Below, piece by piece: positions 27,498 to 39,612 of a stretch of 64,000 nucleotides of DNA (position 1 is the first letter of the stretch; every line of letters begins with the position of its first letter). Source of the stretch: Staphylococcus debuckii (GTDB taxonomy: Bacteria; Bacillota; Bacilli; Staphylococcales; Staphylococcaceae); NCBI RefSeq assembly GCF_003718735.1, contig NZ_CP033460.1, forward strand, positions 1,736,001 to 1,800,000, in the 5' to 3' direction. Below the pieces are notes generated by a model. The model worked only from the letters and a program-made list of their open reading frames with translations, was not told the origin of the DNA and did no database searches. The position numbers were made by a program, and so were the translations under genes.

Positions 27498-29258
27498 TTA
27501 TAGCACGTTTGCATAACCATCATAGACGCGACCAGTATTTGCATCAACTGTAATCACTACATCATTAGCAATTAATTTAGTAGCATTATTAGCACCTACA
27601 ATTGTTGGAATACCTTGTTCTAAACCGATGATAGCACTTGGAGAAGTAATTCCGCCTTCTTCAGCTACTAATCCAGCAGCTTGTTCGATATATGGTACAA
27701 ATGTTTCATCTGTAGAGTGTGTCACAATAATTTTATTTGAAAGATCTTTGCCTTCTAATTCAATAGCATCTTGGACTACGACTGCATTTCCTACTACTGA
27801 GTTACGGCCGACACCTTGACCTTTCACAATTTCATCGCCTACTAAATGTAATTTCATCATGTTAGTAGTACCTTTTTCACCAGTTGGAACACCAGCAGTG
27901 ATGATTAATAAATCACCGTTTTGTACGCGACCTGTTTCGATAGCTGTAGCTACTGCATTGTTTAATAATGCATCAGTAGTTTTACGTCCTTTTTTAACTA
28001 CTGGGAATACGCCCCAAACTAACGCTAATTGTCGAGCAGTTTCTGGACTTGGTGTAACAGCGATAATATCTGAATGTGGACGGAATTTAGAAATTGTTCT
28101 AGCAGTTGAACCACTTTCAGTTGCAGCCACAATTGCTTTTACTTTTAAGTTTAAAGCTGTGTGTGCTACAGAAACACCAATTGCATTTACAAGGTTAGTT
28201 TCTTCAAGTTTAGTTCTGTCATTCAATAATTTTTTATAATCTTGAGCTGCTTCAGCAGCAACCGCGATATTTCTCATTGCTTTCACTGCTTCTTCAGGAT
28301 ATAAACCTGCAGCAGTTTCACCTGATAACATTACGGCATCTGTTCCATCGTAGATAGCGTTGGCAACATCACTTGCTTCGGCTCTTGTAGCACGCGGGTT
28401 ACGTTGCATAGAATCTAACATTTGAGTTGCTGTAATAACAGGTTTACCTAATCTATTACATTGTCTGATTAAGTCTTTTTGGATAACTGGTACATTTTCT
28501 GGTGGAATTTCTACACCCATGTCACCACGAGCTACCATCAAGCCATCAGATACTTCTAAGATTTCTTTAATGTTATCAATACCTTCTTGGTTTTCAATTT
28601 TAGGAAGAATACTGATGTTAGTATTGCGTTCTTCTTCTAAAATTTTACGGATATCTAACACGTCACTTGGACGACGCACAAAGCTTGCTGCGATGAAGTC
28701 TACATGTTCATCGATACCGAAGCGGATATCGTCTGCGTCTTTTTCAGTGATACCTGGTAAATTAACTTTGACATTTGGCAAGTTAACGCCTTTTTTGTTT
28801 TTAATTTCACCAGAGTTTAATACTTCGCAAAGTACTTCGCCCTTTTCTTTATCTTTAGCTTTAACTTCTAATTCTACTAAACCATCATCAAGTAAAATGA
28901 AAGAACCAATTTCAACGTCGTTAATTAGATCTTCATAAGTTACTGAGAATTTTTCAGCAGTACCTAATACTTTATTCATGCTGACAATAACTTCATTGCC
29001 TTTTTCTAAATTAATCACGCCGTTTTCCATATCATGAGTACGGATTTCTGGGCCTTTAGTATCAAGCATGATAGCAATTGTTTTCTCTAAACGCTGTGAA
29101 ACTTTACGAATGCGGTCGATACGCGCTTTGTGTTCAGCATGATCACCATGTGAGAAGTTCAAACGCGCAACATTCATTCCAGCTTTCATTAATTTTTCTA
29201 ACATTTCTTCAGATTCTGATGCAGGTCCAATCGTACATACGATTTTAGTTTTTCTCAT
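27498..29258 (-). CDS. pyk: Pyruvate kinase with C-terminal PEP-utiliser domain
   Basis: Final glycolytic step, phosphoenolpyruvate plus ADP to pyruvate plus ATP. 586 residues, about 110 longer than E. coli enzymes, because of the extra C-terminal domain found in Bacillaceae and staphylococci ([16 protein letters not shown] ... [20 protein letters not shown]), which resembles the phosphohistidine domain of PEP-utilising enzymes. The barrel shows [10 protein letters not shown] at the start, the signature [15 protein letters not shown] with catalytic Lys, [12 protein letters not shown] and TATQMLDSM. It follows pfkA by 31 bases. Confidence 0.98.
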   Translation of the reverse strand: MRKTKIVCTIGPASESEEMLEKLMKAGMNVARLNFSHGDHAEHKARIDRIRKVSQRLEKTIAIMLDTKGPEIRTHDMENGVINLEKGNEVIVSMNKVLGTAEKFSVTYEDLINDVEIGSFILLDDGLVELEVKAKDKEKGEVLCEVLNSGEIKNKKGVNLPNVKVNLPGITEKDADDIRFGIDEHVDFIAASFVRRPSDVLDIRKILEEERNTNISILPKIENQEGIDNIKEILEVSDGLMVARGDMGVEIPPENVPVIQKDLIRQCNRLGKPVITATQMLDSMQRNPRATRAEASDVANAIYDGTDAVMLSGETAAGLYPEEAVKAMRNIAVAAEAAQDYKKLLNDRTKLEETNLVNAIGVSVAHTALNLKVKAIVAATESGSTARTISKFRPHSDIIAVTPSPETARQLALVWGVFPVVKKGRKTTDALLNNAVATAIETGRVQNGDLLIITAGVPTGEKGTTNMMKLHLVGDEIVKGQGVGRNSVVGNAVVVQDAIELEGKDLSNKIIVTHSTDETFVPYIEQAAGLVAEEGGITSPSAIIGLEQGIPTIVGANNATKLIANDVVITVDANTGRVYDGYANVL

Positions 29259-29289
29259 TATTAAAGCCTCCTAATAAATTCACTATAAA

Positions 29290-30291
<1,002 letters not shown>

Positions 30292-30346
30292 TTAAAAATA
30301 CCATAAAAATAGTGGCTTATCCATAGAAATACAATGCATTCTATAA

Positions 30347-30360
30347 TGTAAACGTTTTAT
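30347..30360. promoter_or_regulatory. cre-like site upstream of pfkA
   Basis: TGTAAACGTTTTAT matches 12 of 14 cre positions with a perfect core AAACGTTT. On the minus strand a plausible promoter (-35 TTGTAT near 30337, 17-nt spacer, -10 TATTTT near 30314) lies downstream of it, so the site would be upstream of -35, the position from which CcpA activates glycolytic operons in other Firmicutes. Function is inferred. Confidence 0.45.
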
Positions 30361-30493
30361 ATTTATGATTTCAAAATATAGCCATAATCTTTATTATATT
30401 TTTGCGTAAAACTATAGATAATAATAGTTTATTTTATAAAAAACATCAGATTCATTGTTTATCATTAGTATCAAACTGCAGACTATTAATTCA

Positions 30494-30544
30494 AATAAAA
30501 AAGAGACACTACACATCTTCTAAAATAACGTGTAGAATCTCTTT
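30494..30544 (-). terminator. Terminator of accD-accA
   Basis: Hairpin AAAGAGA...CTACAC against GTGTAG...TCTCTTT (30544-30499) followed on the minus strand by TTTTTTATTTG, eight bases past the accA stop. Confidence 0.9.
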
Positions 30545-30551
30545 ACCCTTA

Positions 30552-31496
30552 TTATTCTTTAAATTCACCAATTTGGCGGAATTTTTCAAAACGGTCATCT
30601 GCTAATGCTTGACCAGATAAGTCTTTAAGTTCTGCTAATTGCTTAGTGAAAGCGCTTTTAATTTTTTCAGCTTGCGTAGCAATGTCTTTGTGCGCTCCAC
30701 CTAAAGGTTCTTGAACAACCTCATCAATAATTTGTAATTCTTTCAAATCAGGTGCAGTAATTTTCATTGTTTCGGCAGCAATTTTAGAAAGATTGCTATC
30801 TTTCCATAGAAGTGCGGCTGCTCCTTCTGGAGAAATCACAGAATATGTACTGTTTTCCAGCATCAATACACGGTTAGCAATACCAATACCTAAAGCACCG
30901 CCGCTACCGCCTTCACCTATTACAATTGTAATAACCGGCACTTGCAAACTTGCCATTTCAATCAAGTTTCGTGCGATAGATTCACTTTGACCTCTTTCTT
31001 CAGCCGCTTTACCAGGGTAAGCCCCCTTAGTATCTATAAAAGTAAAAATAGGACGGCCGAATTTCTCAGCTTGTTTCATTAATCTCAAAGCTTTGCGATA
31101 ACCTTCCGGATGAGCCATTCCGAAATTACGATAGATATTATCTTTAGTATCTTTACCACGTTGTTGACCGACTACAGTAACTGGTTGACCATTTAAATAG
31201 CCGATGCCGCCAATCATTGCAGGATCATCACGATAATTTCTGTCCCCATGCAACTCCATAAATTCATCAAAGATATATGGAATATAATCTAAAGTTGTTG
31301 GTCTTTCTTGCAATCTTGCTAATTGAACACGATCCCAAGGTTTTAAATGCATGTAAATTTTTTCAGTTTCTCTTTCTAAAGACGCTTCAAGCATATCGAT
31401 TTCATCTTGTAAATCAACATCATTTTTCTCTTGAGATTCTTTCAAAGCATCTATTTTATTTTTAATATCAAATAATGGCTTTTCAAAATCAAGCAT
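30552..31496 (-). CDS. accA: Acetyl-CoA carboxylase carboxyltransferase, alpha subunit
   Basis: With AccD moves the carboxyl group from biotin-BCCP to acetyl-CoA, giving malonyl-CoA for fatty acid synthesis. 314 residues. N-terminal helical region ([19 protein letters not shown]) then the crotonase-like fold with [43 protein letters not shown] and the oxyanion glycines [12 protein letters not shown]. It overlaps accD by 8 bases; AGAGGTG precedes the ATG, so expression is coupled. Confidence 0.98.
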   Translation of the reverse strand: MLDFEKPLFDIKNKIDALKESQEKNDVDLQDEIDMLEASLERETEKIYMHLKPWDRVQLARLQERPTTLDYIPYIFDEFMELHGDRNYRDDPAMIGGIGYLNGQPVTVVGQQRGKDTKDNIYRNFGMAHPEGYRKALRLMKQAEKFGRPIFTFIDTKGAYPGKAAEERGQSESIARNLIEMASLQVPVITIVIGEGGSGGALGIGIANRVLMLENSTYSVISPEGAAALLWKDSNLSKIAAETMKITAPDLKELQIIDEVVQEPLGGAHKDIATQAEKIKSAFTKQLAELKDLSGQALADDRFEKFRQIGEFKE

Positions 31497-32361
31497 CTTT
31501 GTTCACCTCTTGTCCCTCATGCATTTTCAGAATTGATTCTAAAGTACTGCGCATTTCTTTACGGTGTACCACTTTATCTAATTGGCCGTGTTCTAACAAG
31601 AATTCAGCAGTTTGGAAATCATCCGGCAGTTTTTCATTGATTGTTTGTTCAATCACTCGGCGACCTGCAAATCCAATTAAAGCTTTAGGCTCTGATAAAT
31701 TGATATCTCCAACTGAAGCGAAACTTGCAGATACACCACCTGTAGTCGGATTTGTAATGTATGAAATATATAATAAACCAGCATCAGAATGACGTTTCAA
31801 GGATACACTGGTTTTCCCCATTTGCATCAATGAGATAATCCCTTCTTGCATTCTGGCACCACCACTTGCTGAGAATAAAATAAATGGTAAGCGATGCTCT
31901 GTACAATAATCTATAATACGACATATTTTTTCACCTACTACAGAACCCATGCTTCCCATTCTGAAACGGGCATCCATCACTGCTACCCCATATGGGATGC
32001 CTCCAAGTTCTGCAGTACCTGTTACGACTGCTTCATCCAATCCTGTTTTTTCCTGATCTTTTTTTATTTTTTCTTCATATCCAGGAAAATCTAAAGGATT
32101 TGCAGAAGTCATACCTTTATCAAACTCTTTAAAAGTACCTTCATCTGAAATAGCCTCAATACGTTTATATGCAGTTAATGACAAGTGATGGTCACAATTG
32201 AAACATACATTGAGATTTTCAGAAAGTTCTTTAGTATACATGATTTTTTTACATTTCGGACATTTTGTCATGATACCTGTTGGAACATCGTTCTGTTTCG
32301 AATCTTGAACAGTAACATATTTTTTCTTTTTACTGCCACGATTAAAAAAATCTTTAAACAT
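31489..32361 (-). CDS. accD: Acetyl-CoA carboxylase carboxyltransferase, beta subunit
   Basis: Partner of AccA. 290 residues. N-terminal four-cysteine zinc ribbon ([12 protein letters not shown] near 31-42 and NVCFNCDHH near 51-59), then the carboxyltransferase core ([47 protein letters not shown]). Starts 70 bases after the malic enzyme stop with its own TGGAGG site. The order ytsJ-like malic enzyme, accD, accA, pfkA, pyk is a conserved Bacillales carbon-metabolism cluster. Confidence 0.98.
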   Translation of the reverse strand: MFKDFFNRGSKKKKYVTVQDSKQNDVPTGIMTKCPKCKKIMYTKELSENLNVCFNCDHHLSLTAYKRIEAISDEGTFKEFDKGMTSANPLDFPGYEEKIKKDQEKTGLDEAVVTGTAELGGIPYGVAVMDARFRMGSMGSVVGEKICRIIDYCTEHRLPFILFSASGGARMQEGIISLMQMGKTSVSLKRHSDAGLLYISYITNPTTGGVSASFASVGDINLSEPKALIGFAGRRVIEQTINEKLPDDFQTAEFLLEHGQLDKVVHRKEMRSTLESILKMHEGQEVNKDA

Positions 32362-32431
32362 TGGTCAACCTCCACATCACTATTATGCCGCTTCAAACCG
32401 CATAACAGCTCTTTGAAAAATAAATTTCTAA

Positions 32432-33658
32432 TTAAATATCAGTTAATCTCATCGTTTTATTGTATATTTCATCTGGATCAACTTCAACCCTAGACACTCC
32501 AGACTCCATTGCTGCACGTGCTACATTGCGTGCAACTGATGGTGCAACACGTCTGTCAAATGGCGCTGGAATACAATAATCTGGTGATAATTCATCAGGC
32601 TGAATTAAATCTGCAATTGCTGAAACCGCTGCTTGTTTCATTTTTTCATTGATATGCGTCGCTTCCACATCTAATGACCCTCTGAAAATACCTGGAAAAG
32701 CTAAAACGTTATTAATTTGGTTAGGGTAATCAGAACGTCCTGTACCCACTACTTTAGCCCCTGCTGCTTTAGCATCATCCGGTAGAATTTCAGGATTCGG
32801 ATTCGCCATTGCAAAAATAATACTGTCTTCATTCATTGATTTTACCATATCTTTGGAAAGCGCGTTTGCTACAGATACACCGATAAACACATCTGCTCCC
32901 TGAATGACATCAGAAAGTTTGCCCTCTTGTTTATCTTTATTCGTCCATTCAGCCACAAAATCTTTAGTTGGATTCATGCCATAAGAACGTCCTTCATAAA
33001 TAGCACCCTTAGAGTCGCACATAATCATATTTCTCACGCCATAAGAGTATAAGAGTTTAACTATAGCGATACCTGCTGCTCCTGCCCCGTTTAGGACTAC
33101 TTTAATATCTGATAGAGATTTGTCTGTAACTCTTAATGCATTGATTAAACCTGCCATAGTTACAATAGCTGTACCATGTTGATCATCATGAAAGACTGGA
33201 ATTTTCGTTTCTTTTTTCAAGCGATTTTCAATTTCAAAACAACGTGGTGCTGAAATATCTTCTAAATTGATACCGCCATAATTAGGTTGGAGATATTTGA
33301 CTGTTTTAATAATTTCTTCTGTGTCAGTAGTATCTAAGGCAATCGGCACGCCATTGATACCCGCAAAGCTTTTAAATAATACAGATTTACCTTCCATAAC
33401 AGGAATACTTGCTTCTGCTCCGATATTACCAAGTCCTAATACTGCAGTACCATCAGTTACTACTGCAACTGTATTGCCTTTAGCAGTGTAATCAAAGACT
33501 TTACGCGGATCTTCATAGATTTCTTTACAGGGCTCTGCGACACCTGGAGAATAAGCTAAACTCAATTCTTCTTTGTTCGTAACTTTAACTTTCGGGGTAA
33601 CTTCTAGTTTCCCTTGATGCTTTTTGTGCATTTCAAGTGCTTCATCTCTTAATGACAA
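32432..33658 (-). CDS. ytsJ: Malic enzyme (MaeB/YtsJ type), TTG start
   Basis: Oxidatively decarboxylates malate to pyruvate. 408 residues, the short bacterial form without a phosphotransacetylase domain. Malic N-terminal signatures [14 protein letters not shown] and [13 protein letters not shown], catalytic Lys/Asp region [13 protein letters not shown], Rossmann motif [15 protein letters not shown] and [10 protein letters not shown] are intact. The start is TTG (33658-33656) eight nt after GGAG; no in-frame ATG lies nearby. Cofactor preference (NADP in B. subtilis YtsJ) cannot be read directly. Lies between dnaE and accD, as in Bacillus. Confidence 0.94.
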   Translation of the reverse strand: MSLRDEALEMHKKHQGKLEVTPKVKVTNKEELSLAYSPGVAEPCKEIYEDPRKVFDYTAKGNTVAVVTDGTAVLGLGNIGAEASIPVMEGKSVLFKSFAGINGVPIALDTTDTEEIIKTVKYLQPNYGGINLEDISAPRCFEIENRLKKETKIPVFHDDQHGTAIVTMAGLINALRVTDKSLSDIKVVLNGAGAAGIAIVKLLYSYGVRNMIMCDSKGAIYEGRSYGMNPTKDFVAEWTNKDKQEGKLSDVIQGADVFIGVSVANALSKDMVKSMNEDSIIFAMANPNPEILPDDAKAAGAKVVGTGRSDYPNQINNVLAFPGIFRGSLDVEATHINEKMKQAAVSAIADLIQPDELSPDYCIPAPFDRRVAPSVARNVARAAMESGVSRVEVDPDEIYNKTMRLTDI

Positions 33659-33870
33659 GTCAATCGCTCCTTTTTCAACATTTATGTGATTTGAATGAAT
33701 CCATTCATTTTAGTCTTAATAATAATATATGATTCAATATAAAAACTGTGTTTATACCTTTATATCATACATTTTTTTGAATTAATTTCAAAATATAGAC
33801 GATTATAACACATCAACTACTCTTTCAATGAGTGCTTTCTAATTACTTGAGGTACCATCGTTAATATTTT

Positions 33871-33910
33871 ATAAAAAACGGGCTTAAGACAAATTAATGT
33901 CCTAGCCCGT
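33871..33910 (-). terminator. Terminator of the dnaE operon
   Basis: Hairpin ACGGGCTAGGACATTAA against TTTGTCTTAAGCCCGT (33910-33879) with a T-run after it on the minus strand, starting three bases past the dnaE stop. The 170 bases between it and the malic enzyme start show no gene. Confidence 0.9.
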
Positions 33911-33912
33911 CG

Positions 33913-36900
33913 TTAAATAATTCTAATGTTTTCAGGAGGAATAGTGGCCATAAAGTCCTCAAGTGCTTGAATATCTCGCTCTATATAGCCTATTTTCTCC
34001 ATTTGGTTGTTTTTTGTGTGATAAAGATTAACCGGGATAGAATTGTTACTTGCCTCATCATCTGAAGCTAAATTCAATTCTTCCTCAGCGATATTACGCA
34101 AAACCAGCATTTTAGCATGTTGAAATTTTTGTTTTTCATAATGATCTAACGTATCAAGATGATTAATAATTAACTGCATTTGGTTCTGTCGCTTTTCAAA
34201 TTTACCGCTCCCAATGAACATTTTGCTTTCTTCTAATATATCTTCTATTTGTTTAAAAACATTAGGGAAAATGACTCCGTCTAATGTATTGGTGCCATCA
34301 TTTAAAGTTACGAATGCCATAGGTTGACCATTTTTAGTACGGATTCTATTAATTTTATCTATTTGTACTAAAATCGGCTGATTATTTTGAGCATTAGAAA
34401 GCTTATAAATCCCTAATAATTGCTTGTTCTTAAACATTTTTTCTACTGGGTGTTTAGAGATATAAAATCCAAGATGCTCTTTTTCAAAATCACTGAGCAC
34501 CTGATCTGGCAATTCTTCTTTTTCTTCATAACTTTCTTTAGGCGTTACAAATTCAAATAACAATTCATCTTGTTCAACATTGCTAGCACCATCTAAGACT
34601 TGGTCTAAGGTTGATAAAAGGGTTGCACGATTTTCTTTGAAGTGGTCAAACGCACCTACTAGTATGAGTGCTTCAAGCAGTTTACGTGTCTTCACTCTAT
34701 TTGGTAATCTTCTAGTTAAGTCAAAGAAATCTTTATATTTTCCACGTGCATAACGTTCATCTACAATGGCCTTCACGCTTTGAAAACCCACTCCCTTTAC
34801 GGCGCCCAATGATAAGTATATTCCTTCTGATGTTGCTTTATAGTACCAGTGGCTTTCATTAATATCCGGTGGTAATATTTTTAAGTCCATAGATTTAGCT
34901 TCTGTTATCATTAACTCAGTCTTTTTCTCGTTGCCGATAGAATTCGTAAGGATATTAGCATAGAAATAATTAGGATAATGCACCTTTAAATAAGCCATAA
35001 TATAAGCGACTTTAGAATAACTTACAGCATGTGCTCTTGGAAAACCGTAATCGGCAAATTTCAGTATTAAATCAAAGATTTGCTTGCTCAGTTGCTCTGA
35101 ATATCCATTTTGATTGGCACCTTCAACAAAATGTTGTCTTTCACTTTCTAAGACTGCTCTGTTCTTCTTACTCATGGCACGTCTCAATATGTCCGCTTCG
35201 CCATAGCTGAACCCAGCGAACTTACTGGCAATTTGCATAATCTGTTCTTGATAAATAATGACACCGTAAGTATTTTTCAGAATGGGTTCCAAATCAGGAT
35301 GCAAATACTGCACTTTCGAAGGATCATGGCGACGCGCAATGTAAGTCGGAATTTCTTCCATTGGACCAGGTCGATAAAGTGAAGTCATCGCCACAATATC
35401 TTCAAAGTGCTGTGGCTGCAATCTCTTCAAAGCCTGTCTTACACCATCTGATTCTAATTGGAACAATCCCGTAGTATCGCCGCGAGAAAGCATTTCAAAC
35501 ACTTGGTTGTCATCAAAAGGGATCGCTTCAGTATCAATAGACACGTTTAAATCTTTCTTAACTTGATCAATAATTTGATGAATGATAGAAAGGTTTCTTA
35601 ATCCTAAAAAGTCAATTTTCAATAAGCCTAACTTCTCATCTTCAGTCATCGTCCACTGAGTCAGCAGTCCAGTATCCCCCATTAATAAAGGGACATGCTC
35701 ATATAAAGGACGATCATTGATAATGATACCCGCAGCATGTGTTGAAGTATGGCGTGGTAAACCTTCTAATTTCTTACTTAATTCAAACCATTTTTCATGA
35801 CGATGGTTACGATGTACAAATGCCTTAAAATCTTCATTTTGATATGCTTCGTTCAAGGTAATACCTAATTTAGAAGGAATTAATTTAGAAATTTCACTTA
35901 AAGTTTTTTCTTCGAAACCCATAATTCTACCAACATCTCTAGCTACAGCCTTTGCGAGCAAATGACCGAAAGTTACAATACCTGAAACGTGATATTCACC
36001 ATATTTTTCTTGAACATATTGAATGACCTTTTCTCGACGCGTATCTTCAAAATCAATATCAATATCTGGCATTGTGACACGTTCTGGATTTAAAAAACGC
36101 TCAAAAAGCAGGTTATAGTGCAATGGATCAATCGTTGTAATGTTCAACAAGTAACTCACTAATGAACCTGCAGACGAACCCCGTCCTGGACCGACCATTA
36201 CATTATGTGTTTTAGCGTAATGTATTAAGTCACTTACGATTAGAAAGTAATCTTCGTACCCCATCTTAGTGATAATATCGAATTCATATTCTAATCGTTC
36301 ACGGTAAGCAGGTTGATCTAAATCCATTTCTTGTAAAGATTGTTCCAACAGACGCCATAAATATGTTTTAGAAGAAACATTGTCTGGTATTGAATATTGA
36401 GGGAGAAGCGGCTGGTGATAGCTTATTTCAGCAGTACAAATATCTGCCAGCGATTCAGTGTTTTCTATAATATCTGCAGAAAGTCCTAAATCTTGTACTT
36501 CGCTTTGAGAGTAAAAATGCGCATGTTCATCATTCTCTGGATGAACTAAATCTATCGTTTGATTATCTTTAATCGCTTTCAAAGCACTTACAGTATCCGC
36601 ATCGTCCGGATTCAAATATCTGGCTTCTTGCATGTAAACTCGGTTTAAATCCAGTCTCTCAGCTGCTCCGCTACTTTGATGGTCTACATAGACATCTTGA
36701 TACTCAACGAAATTTTGTACCAGATTTAATTGTTCAGAAGTGACATTCTTAAAAATAAGCGCTAAATCTTCTTGATAGCGTTTCAGCCATTCTAACGGTG
36801 TAACTTGCTTTTCCTGCACTTTGATAGCGGATGATAATTGATACAGTGATTTTAAACCTGTTTCATTTTTAGCTAGCAAAACTGTTTCTACTTCTGTCAA

Positions 36901-37113
36901 ACCATCACTTAAATAAATGGTCATACCGAAGATTGGCTTAATCCCTGCCTTAATACTTTCATCATAAAATTGAGGAACAGCATGCAGTACGTTTGTATCT
37001 GTAATGGCTAAAGCTTCGTATCCTTCTTGTGCAGCCTTTTGGATAATATCCGAAACTTTCAAACTTGAATTCAACAAGTCATAAGCGGTATGAATATTCA
37101 GATGTGCTTTCAC
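33913..37113 (-). CDS. dnaE: DNA polymerase III alpha subunit, DnaE type, GTG start
   Basis: Replicative C-family polymerase; in Gram-positives DnaE extends RNA primers before PolC takes over. 1066 residues. N-terminal PHP domain (HLNIHTAYDLLNSS), polymerase palm with GPGRGSSAGSLVSYLL and the catalytic Asp pair in PDIDIDFEDTRR (about 353-364), fingers/thumb with FPRAHAVSYSKVAYIMAYLK, helix-hairpin-helix (LGAVKGVGFQSVKAI) and a C-terminal OB fold (MAFVTLNDGTNTLDGVIFP). No exonuclease domain is inserted, which excludes PolC. GTG start (37113-37111) behind AAGGGGG. It follows the DHH phosphodiesterase by 19 bases. Confidence 0.97.
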   Translation of the reverse strand: MKAHLNIHTAYDLLNSSLKVSDIIQKAAQEGYEALAITDTNVLHAVPQFYDESIKAGIKPIFGMTIYLSDGLTEVETVLLAKNETGLKSLYQLSSAIKVQEKQVTPLEWLKRYQEDLALIFKNVTSEQLNLVQNFVEYQDVYVDHQSSGAAERLDLNRVYMQEARYLNPDDADTVSALKAIKDNQTIDLVHPENDEHAHFYSQSEVQDLGLSADIIENTESLADICTAEISYHQPLLPQYSIPDNVSSKTYLWRLLEQSLQEMDLDQPAYRERLEYEFDIITKMGYEDYFLIVSDLIHYAKTHNVMVGPGRGSSAGSLVSYLLNITTIDPLHYNLLFERFLNPERVTMPDIDIDFEDTRREKVIQYVQEKYGEYHVSGIVTFGHLLAKAVARDVGRIMGFEEKTLSEISKLIPSKLGITLNEAYQNEDFKAFVHRNHRHEKWFELSKKLEGLPRHTSTHAAGIIINDRPLYEHVPLLMGDTGLLTQWTMTEDEKLGLLKIDFLGLRNLSIIHQIIDQVKKDLNVSIDTEAIPFDDNQVFEMLSRGDTTGLFQLESDGVRQALKRLQPQHFEDIVAMTSLYRPGPMEEIPTYIARRHDPSKVQYLHPDLEPILKNTYGVIIYQEQIMQIASKFAGFSYGEADILRRAMSKKNRAVLESERQHFVEGANQNGYSEQLSKQIFDLILKFADYGFPRAHAVSYSKVAYIMAYLKVHYPNYFYANILTNSIGNEKKTELMITEAKSMDLKILPPDINESHWYYKATSEGIYLSLGAVKGVGFQSVKAIVDERYARGKYKDFFDLTRRLPNRVKTRKLLEALILVGAFDHFKENRATLLSTLDQVLDGASNVEQDELLFEFVTPKESYEEKEELPDQVLSDFEKEHLGFYISKHPVEKMFKNKQLLGIYKLSNAQNNQPILVQIDKINRIRTKNGQPMAFVTLNDGTNTLDGVIFPNVFKQIEDILEESKMFIGSGKFEKRQNQMQLIINHLDTLDHYEKQKFQHAKMLVLRNIAEEELNLASDDEASNNSIPVNLYHTKNNQMEKIGYIERDIQALEDFMATIPPENIRII

Positions 37114-37132
37114 TGCAAACAGTCCCCCTTTT

Positions 37133-38077
37133 TTATTGGTTGTCTAGCGCTCTTTGATTCAATTCTGCGACAAGTTTATCAAACGCTTGCCAATTGTCTA
37201 CAGAGACTCCTGATGCGTTCGGATGGCCGCCTCCGCCGAATTGTTGAGCAATATCATTGATAACAATACCTTTTGAGCGTAATCTGCAACGAATCTCTGT
37301 ACCTTCATCTACTGCAAATACCCATATTTTCAAGCCTCGCAAATCAGAAATAGTATTCACAAATTGAGAAGCTTCATTAGGCACTAAGCCATATTGATCT
37401 AAGACATCTTTAGTAATTTGAACTTTGGCAAATCCATTCTCGTTGAGATCAAAATTTTGTAAAACATAACCTTGGAAAGGAGCCAATTTAGGATCTTTTT
37501 CAGCCATTTTGTTTAACTCTGCACTGTGGTCAAATGGATATTTCAGTAATTGCGCTGCAACTTGCATAGTATGCGGCGTGGTATTATTAAAGAAGAAACG
37601 TCCTGTGTCTCCTACAATTCCTAAATACAATAAGCGTGCAGTGTTTTCATCAATAATTGATGTGTCATTAAAATGTGTAATCATATCAAAGATAATTTCA
37701 CTAGTAGATGAAGCCTCAGTATTTACATAATTGATTTCTCCGTATTGATCTACTGGAGGATGATGATCAATTTTTATTAACGCTTGGCCTTTATCATAAC
37801 GTTGATCGTCAATTCTAGGAGCGTTAGCTGTATCACAGACAACCACTAATGCTCCTTTATAGTCATCATCTTTCACTGCATCAAATGTTCCCATAAAATC
37901 TAGTGAAGGTTCACTTTCTCCTACTGCAAAAATATTTTTATCTGGAAATTTCAATTGCAGATAAGATTTCAAACCTAATTGTGAACCGTATGCATCCGGA
38001 TCTGGACGCACATGTCGATGAATAATAATTGTGTCGTATTGAGAAATTTTATCCATTATTTCATTAAAGTTATTCAT
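37133..38077 (-). CDS. nrnA: DHH/DHHA1 phosphodiesterase, NrnA/Pde2 type
   Basis: Family members degrade nanoRNA and the c-di-AMP breakdown product pApA; the staphylococcal gene next to dnaE has been described as Pde2. 314 residues from the ATG at 38077. DHH motifs: [13 protein letters not shown] (metal ligands), [25 protein letters not shown]1 C-terminus [11 protein letters not shown]. An ATG four codons earlier is nearly touching the AAAGGAG, so the second ATG ([11 protein letters not shown]) is preferred, though its 13-nt spacing is long. It lies 21 bases after the CBS/DRTGG gene and 19 before dnaE. Confidence 0.93.
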   Translation of the reverse strand: MNNFNEIMDKISQYDTIIIHRHVRPDPDAYGSQLGLKSYLQLKFPDKNIFAVGESEPSLDFMGTFDAVKDDDYKGALVVVCDTANAPRIDDQRYDKGQALIKIDHHPPVDQYGEINYVNTEASSTSEIIFDMITHFNDTSIIDENTARLLYLGIVGDTGRFFFNNTTPHTMQVAAQLLKYPFDHSAELNKMAEKDPKLAPFQGYVLQNFDLNENGFAKVQITKDVLDQYGLVPNEASQFVNTISDLRGLKIWVFAVDEGTEIRCRLRSKGIVINDIAQQFGGGGHPNASGVSVDNWQAFDKLVAELNQRALDNQ

Positions 38078-38098
38078 TTTTCTTTTCATTCTCCTTTT

Positions 38099-39394
38099 CT
38101 AACTTTCAAGCATCTGACAGATTGTTAATGCTTTAGCTACAGGTGTTTGCCCGTTCATCATACTGACTTCTATTTTAGCAAAGTGTCTGCCTATATCTAA
38201 CATGTTGTATTGTATTTCTAATTCTGTTTCTATAGAAACTGTTTTCAAATACATAATACTTAAGCTTTCTATCATGACTTCTTGCTTCTTAAGCTGTCGC
38301 ATCTTATAACGAATAGTTTCTTCGATAATCGCTACGAAGGCCCCTTTACTTAAAGTGCCGTATTGACTAGTTAATTGAGGCGCTACATCTACAGTAATAC
38401 TATCTTTATTAATTGAAATATATTTTGCGACCTGATCATTGATCGTTTCACCGACTTGAGGTTGTCTGCCAATAAGCTGCATGGCGCGCAAGACGTCTTC
38501 TCGAGATACTACGCCTAACAGCTTTTTGTTAATAGTTGTAACAGGCAATAATTCAATCCCTTCCCAAATCATCATATGTGCACAGCTCGCGACTGTAGTA
38601 GAGTTCTGTACATTCAACACTGGTTTAGTCATAACACGTTGTATACTTTCATCTGAATCTTTAGCAATAATATCTTTACTGGTAACGATACCGACTAATT
38701 TCCAGTCTTTATCTACAACAGGAAATCTGGAATGTCCGGTTTTTTGAGATTGTTGTTTTAAATCTGATACCAGCATATCTTCTTTAGCAACTGTCTCTTC
38801 TGTTACCGGTTTAACGATATCTTCAACAATTAAAATCTCTTTACGTATAATTTGATTATACATTGCTCTGTTAATCATATTGGCCACTAAATAAGAATCG
38901 TAATTTGAAGATAGAATCGGTAAATTATGCTCGTCAGCATATTTCTTGATTTCAGGCGTCGTATTAAAGCCGCCTGTGATAAGGACTGCACTACCGTGTT
39001 TTAAAGCTTCTAATTGTACATCTGTTCGATTTCCTACTATCAATAAAGTATGCTTCGTTAAGTATTTCACCACGTTTTCTAATTTCATGGCTGCAATCGC
39101 AAACTTAGTCAACGTATTATGCAAACCGTCTCTGCCTGCTAATACTTGTCCATCAATAATTTTCACAATTTCACCGAACGTCAGATGTTCAATTTGTTCG
39201 CGACTCTTTTTTTCAATTCTAACTGTTCCTACTCTATCGATTGTTGCGACTAGTCCTAATTGCTCAGCATCTTTGATTGCGCGATAAGCTGTGCCTTCAG
39301 AGACTTCTAAATCTTTGGCTATTTTTCGTACAGAGATTTTCTTACCTACTGCTAAAGATTCAATATGCGCAAGAATTTGTTCATGTTTTGTCAT
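38099..39394 (-). CDS. ytoI: HTH-DRTGG-CBS-hotdog regulator (YtoI-like)
   Basis: 431 residues with four recognisable parts: an N-terminal winged-helix/HTH (VGKKISVRKIAKDLEVSEGTAYRAIK, about 15-45), a DRTGG domain (about 70-175), a pair of CBS domains (MLVSDLKQQSQKTGHSRFPVV and MTKPVLNVQNSTTVASCAHMM, about 205-315) and a C-terminal hotdog thioesterase-like domain. CBS pairs usually bind adenosine nucleotides, so a nucleotide-responsive DNA-binding role is likely, but targets and ligand are unknown. First gene of an apparent ytoI-nrnA-dnaE operon; ribosome site GAGGGA. Confidence 0.87.
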   Translation of the reverse strand: MTKHEQILAHIESLAVGKKISVRKIAKDLEVSEGTAYRAIKDAEQLGLVATIDRVGTVRIEKKSREQIEHLTFGEIVKIIDGQVLAGRDGLHNTLTKFAIAAMKLENVVKYLTKHTLLIVGNRTDVQLEALKHGSAVLITGGFNTTPEIKKYADEHNLPILSSNYDSYLVANMINRAMYNQIIRKEILIVEDIVKPVTEETVAKEDMLVSDLKQQSQKTGHSRFPVVDKDWKLVGIVTSKDIIAKDSDESIQRVMTKPVLNVQNSTTVASCAHMMIWEGIELLPVTTINKKLLGVVSREDVLRAMQLIGRQPQVGETINDQVAKYISINKDSITVDVAPQLTSQYGTLSKGAFVAIIEETIRYKMRQLKKQEVMIESLSIMYLKTVSIETELEIQYNMLDIGRHFAKIEVSMMNGQTPVAKALTICQMLES

Positions 39395-39612
39395 CTAACT
39401 TCCCTCATTCTCTGCTTTCTCTTATTCTTTATTATAACTTGCTTTACTCGAAAAATCGAAACAATATCACAAGTGATTTTAACATTTAGTTACTGCGTTC
39501 TCTAATATAAGAATTTAATTTACCTAGAAATAGGTTATTAATTATTAGAAGATAAATTTAATTGGAAAAATTGTTACATCTTTATTAGAATAAGAAGTAA
39601 GGAGGGGTTGAG

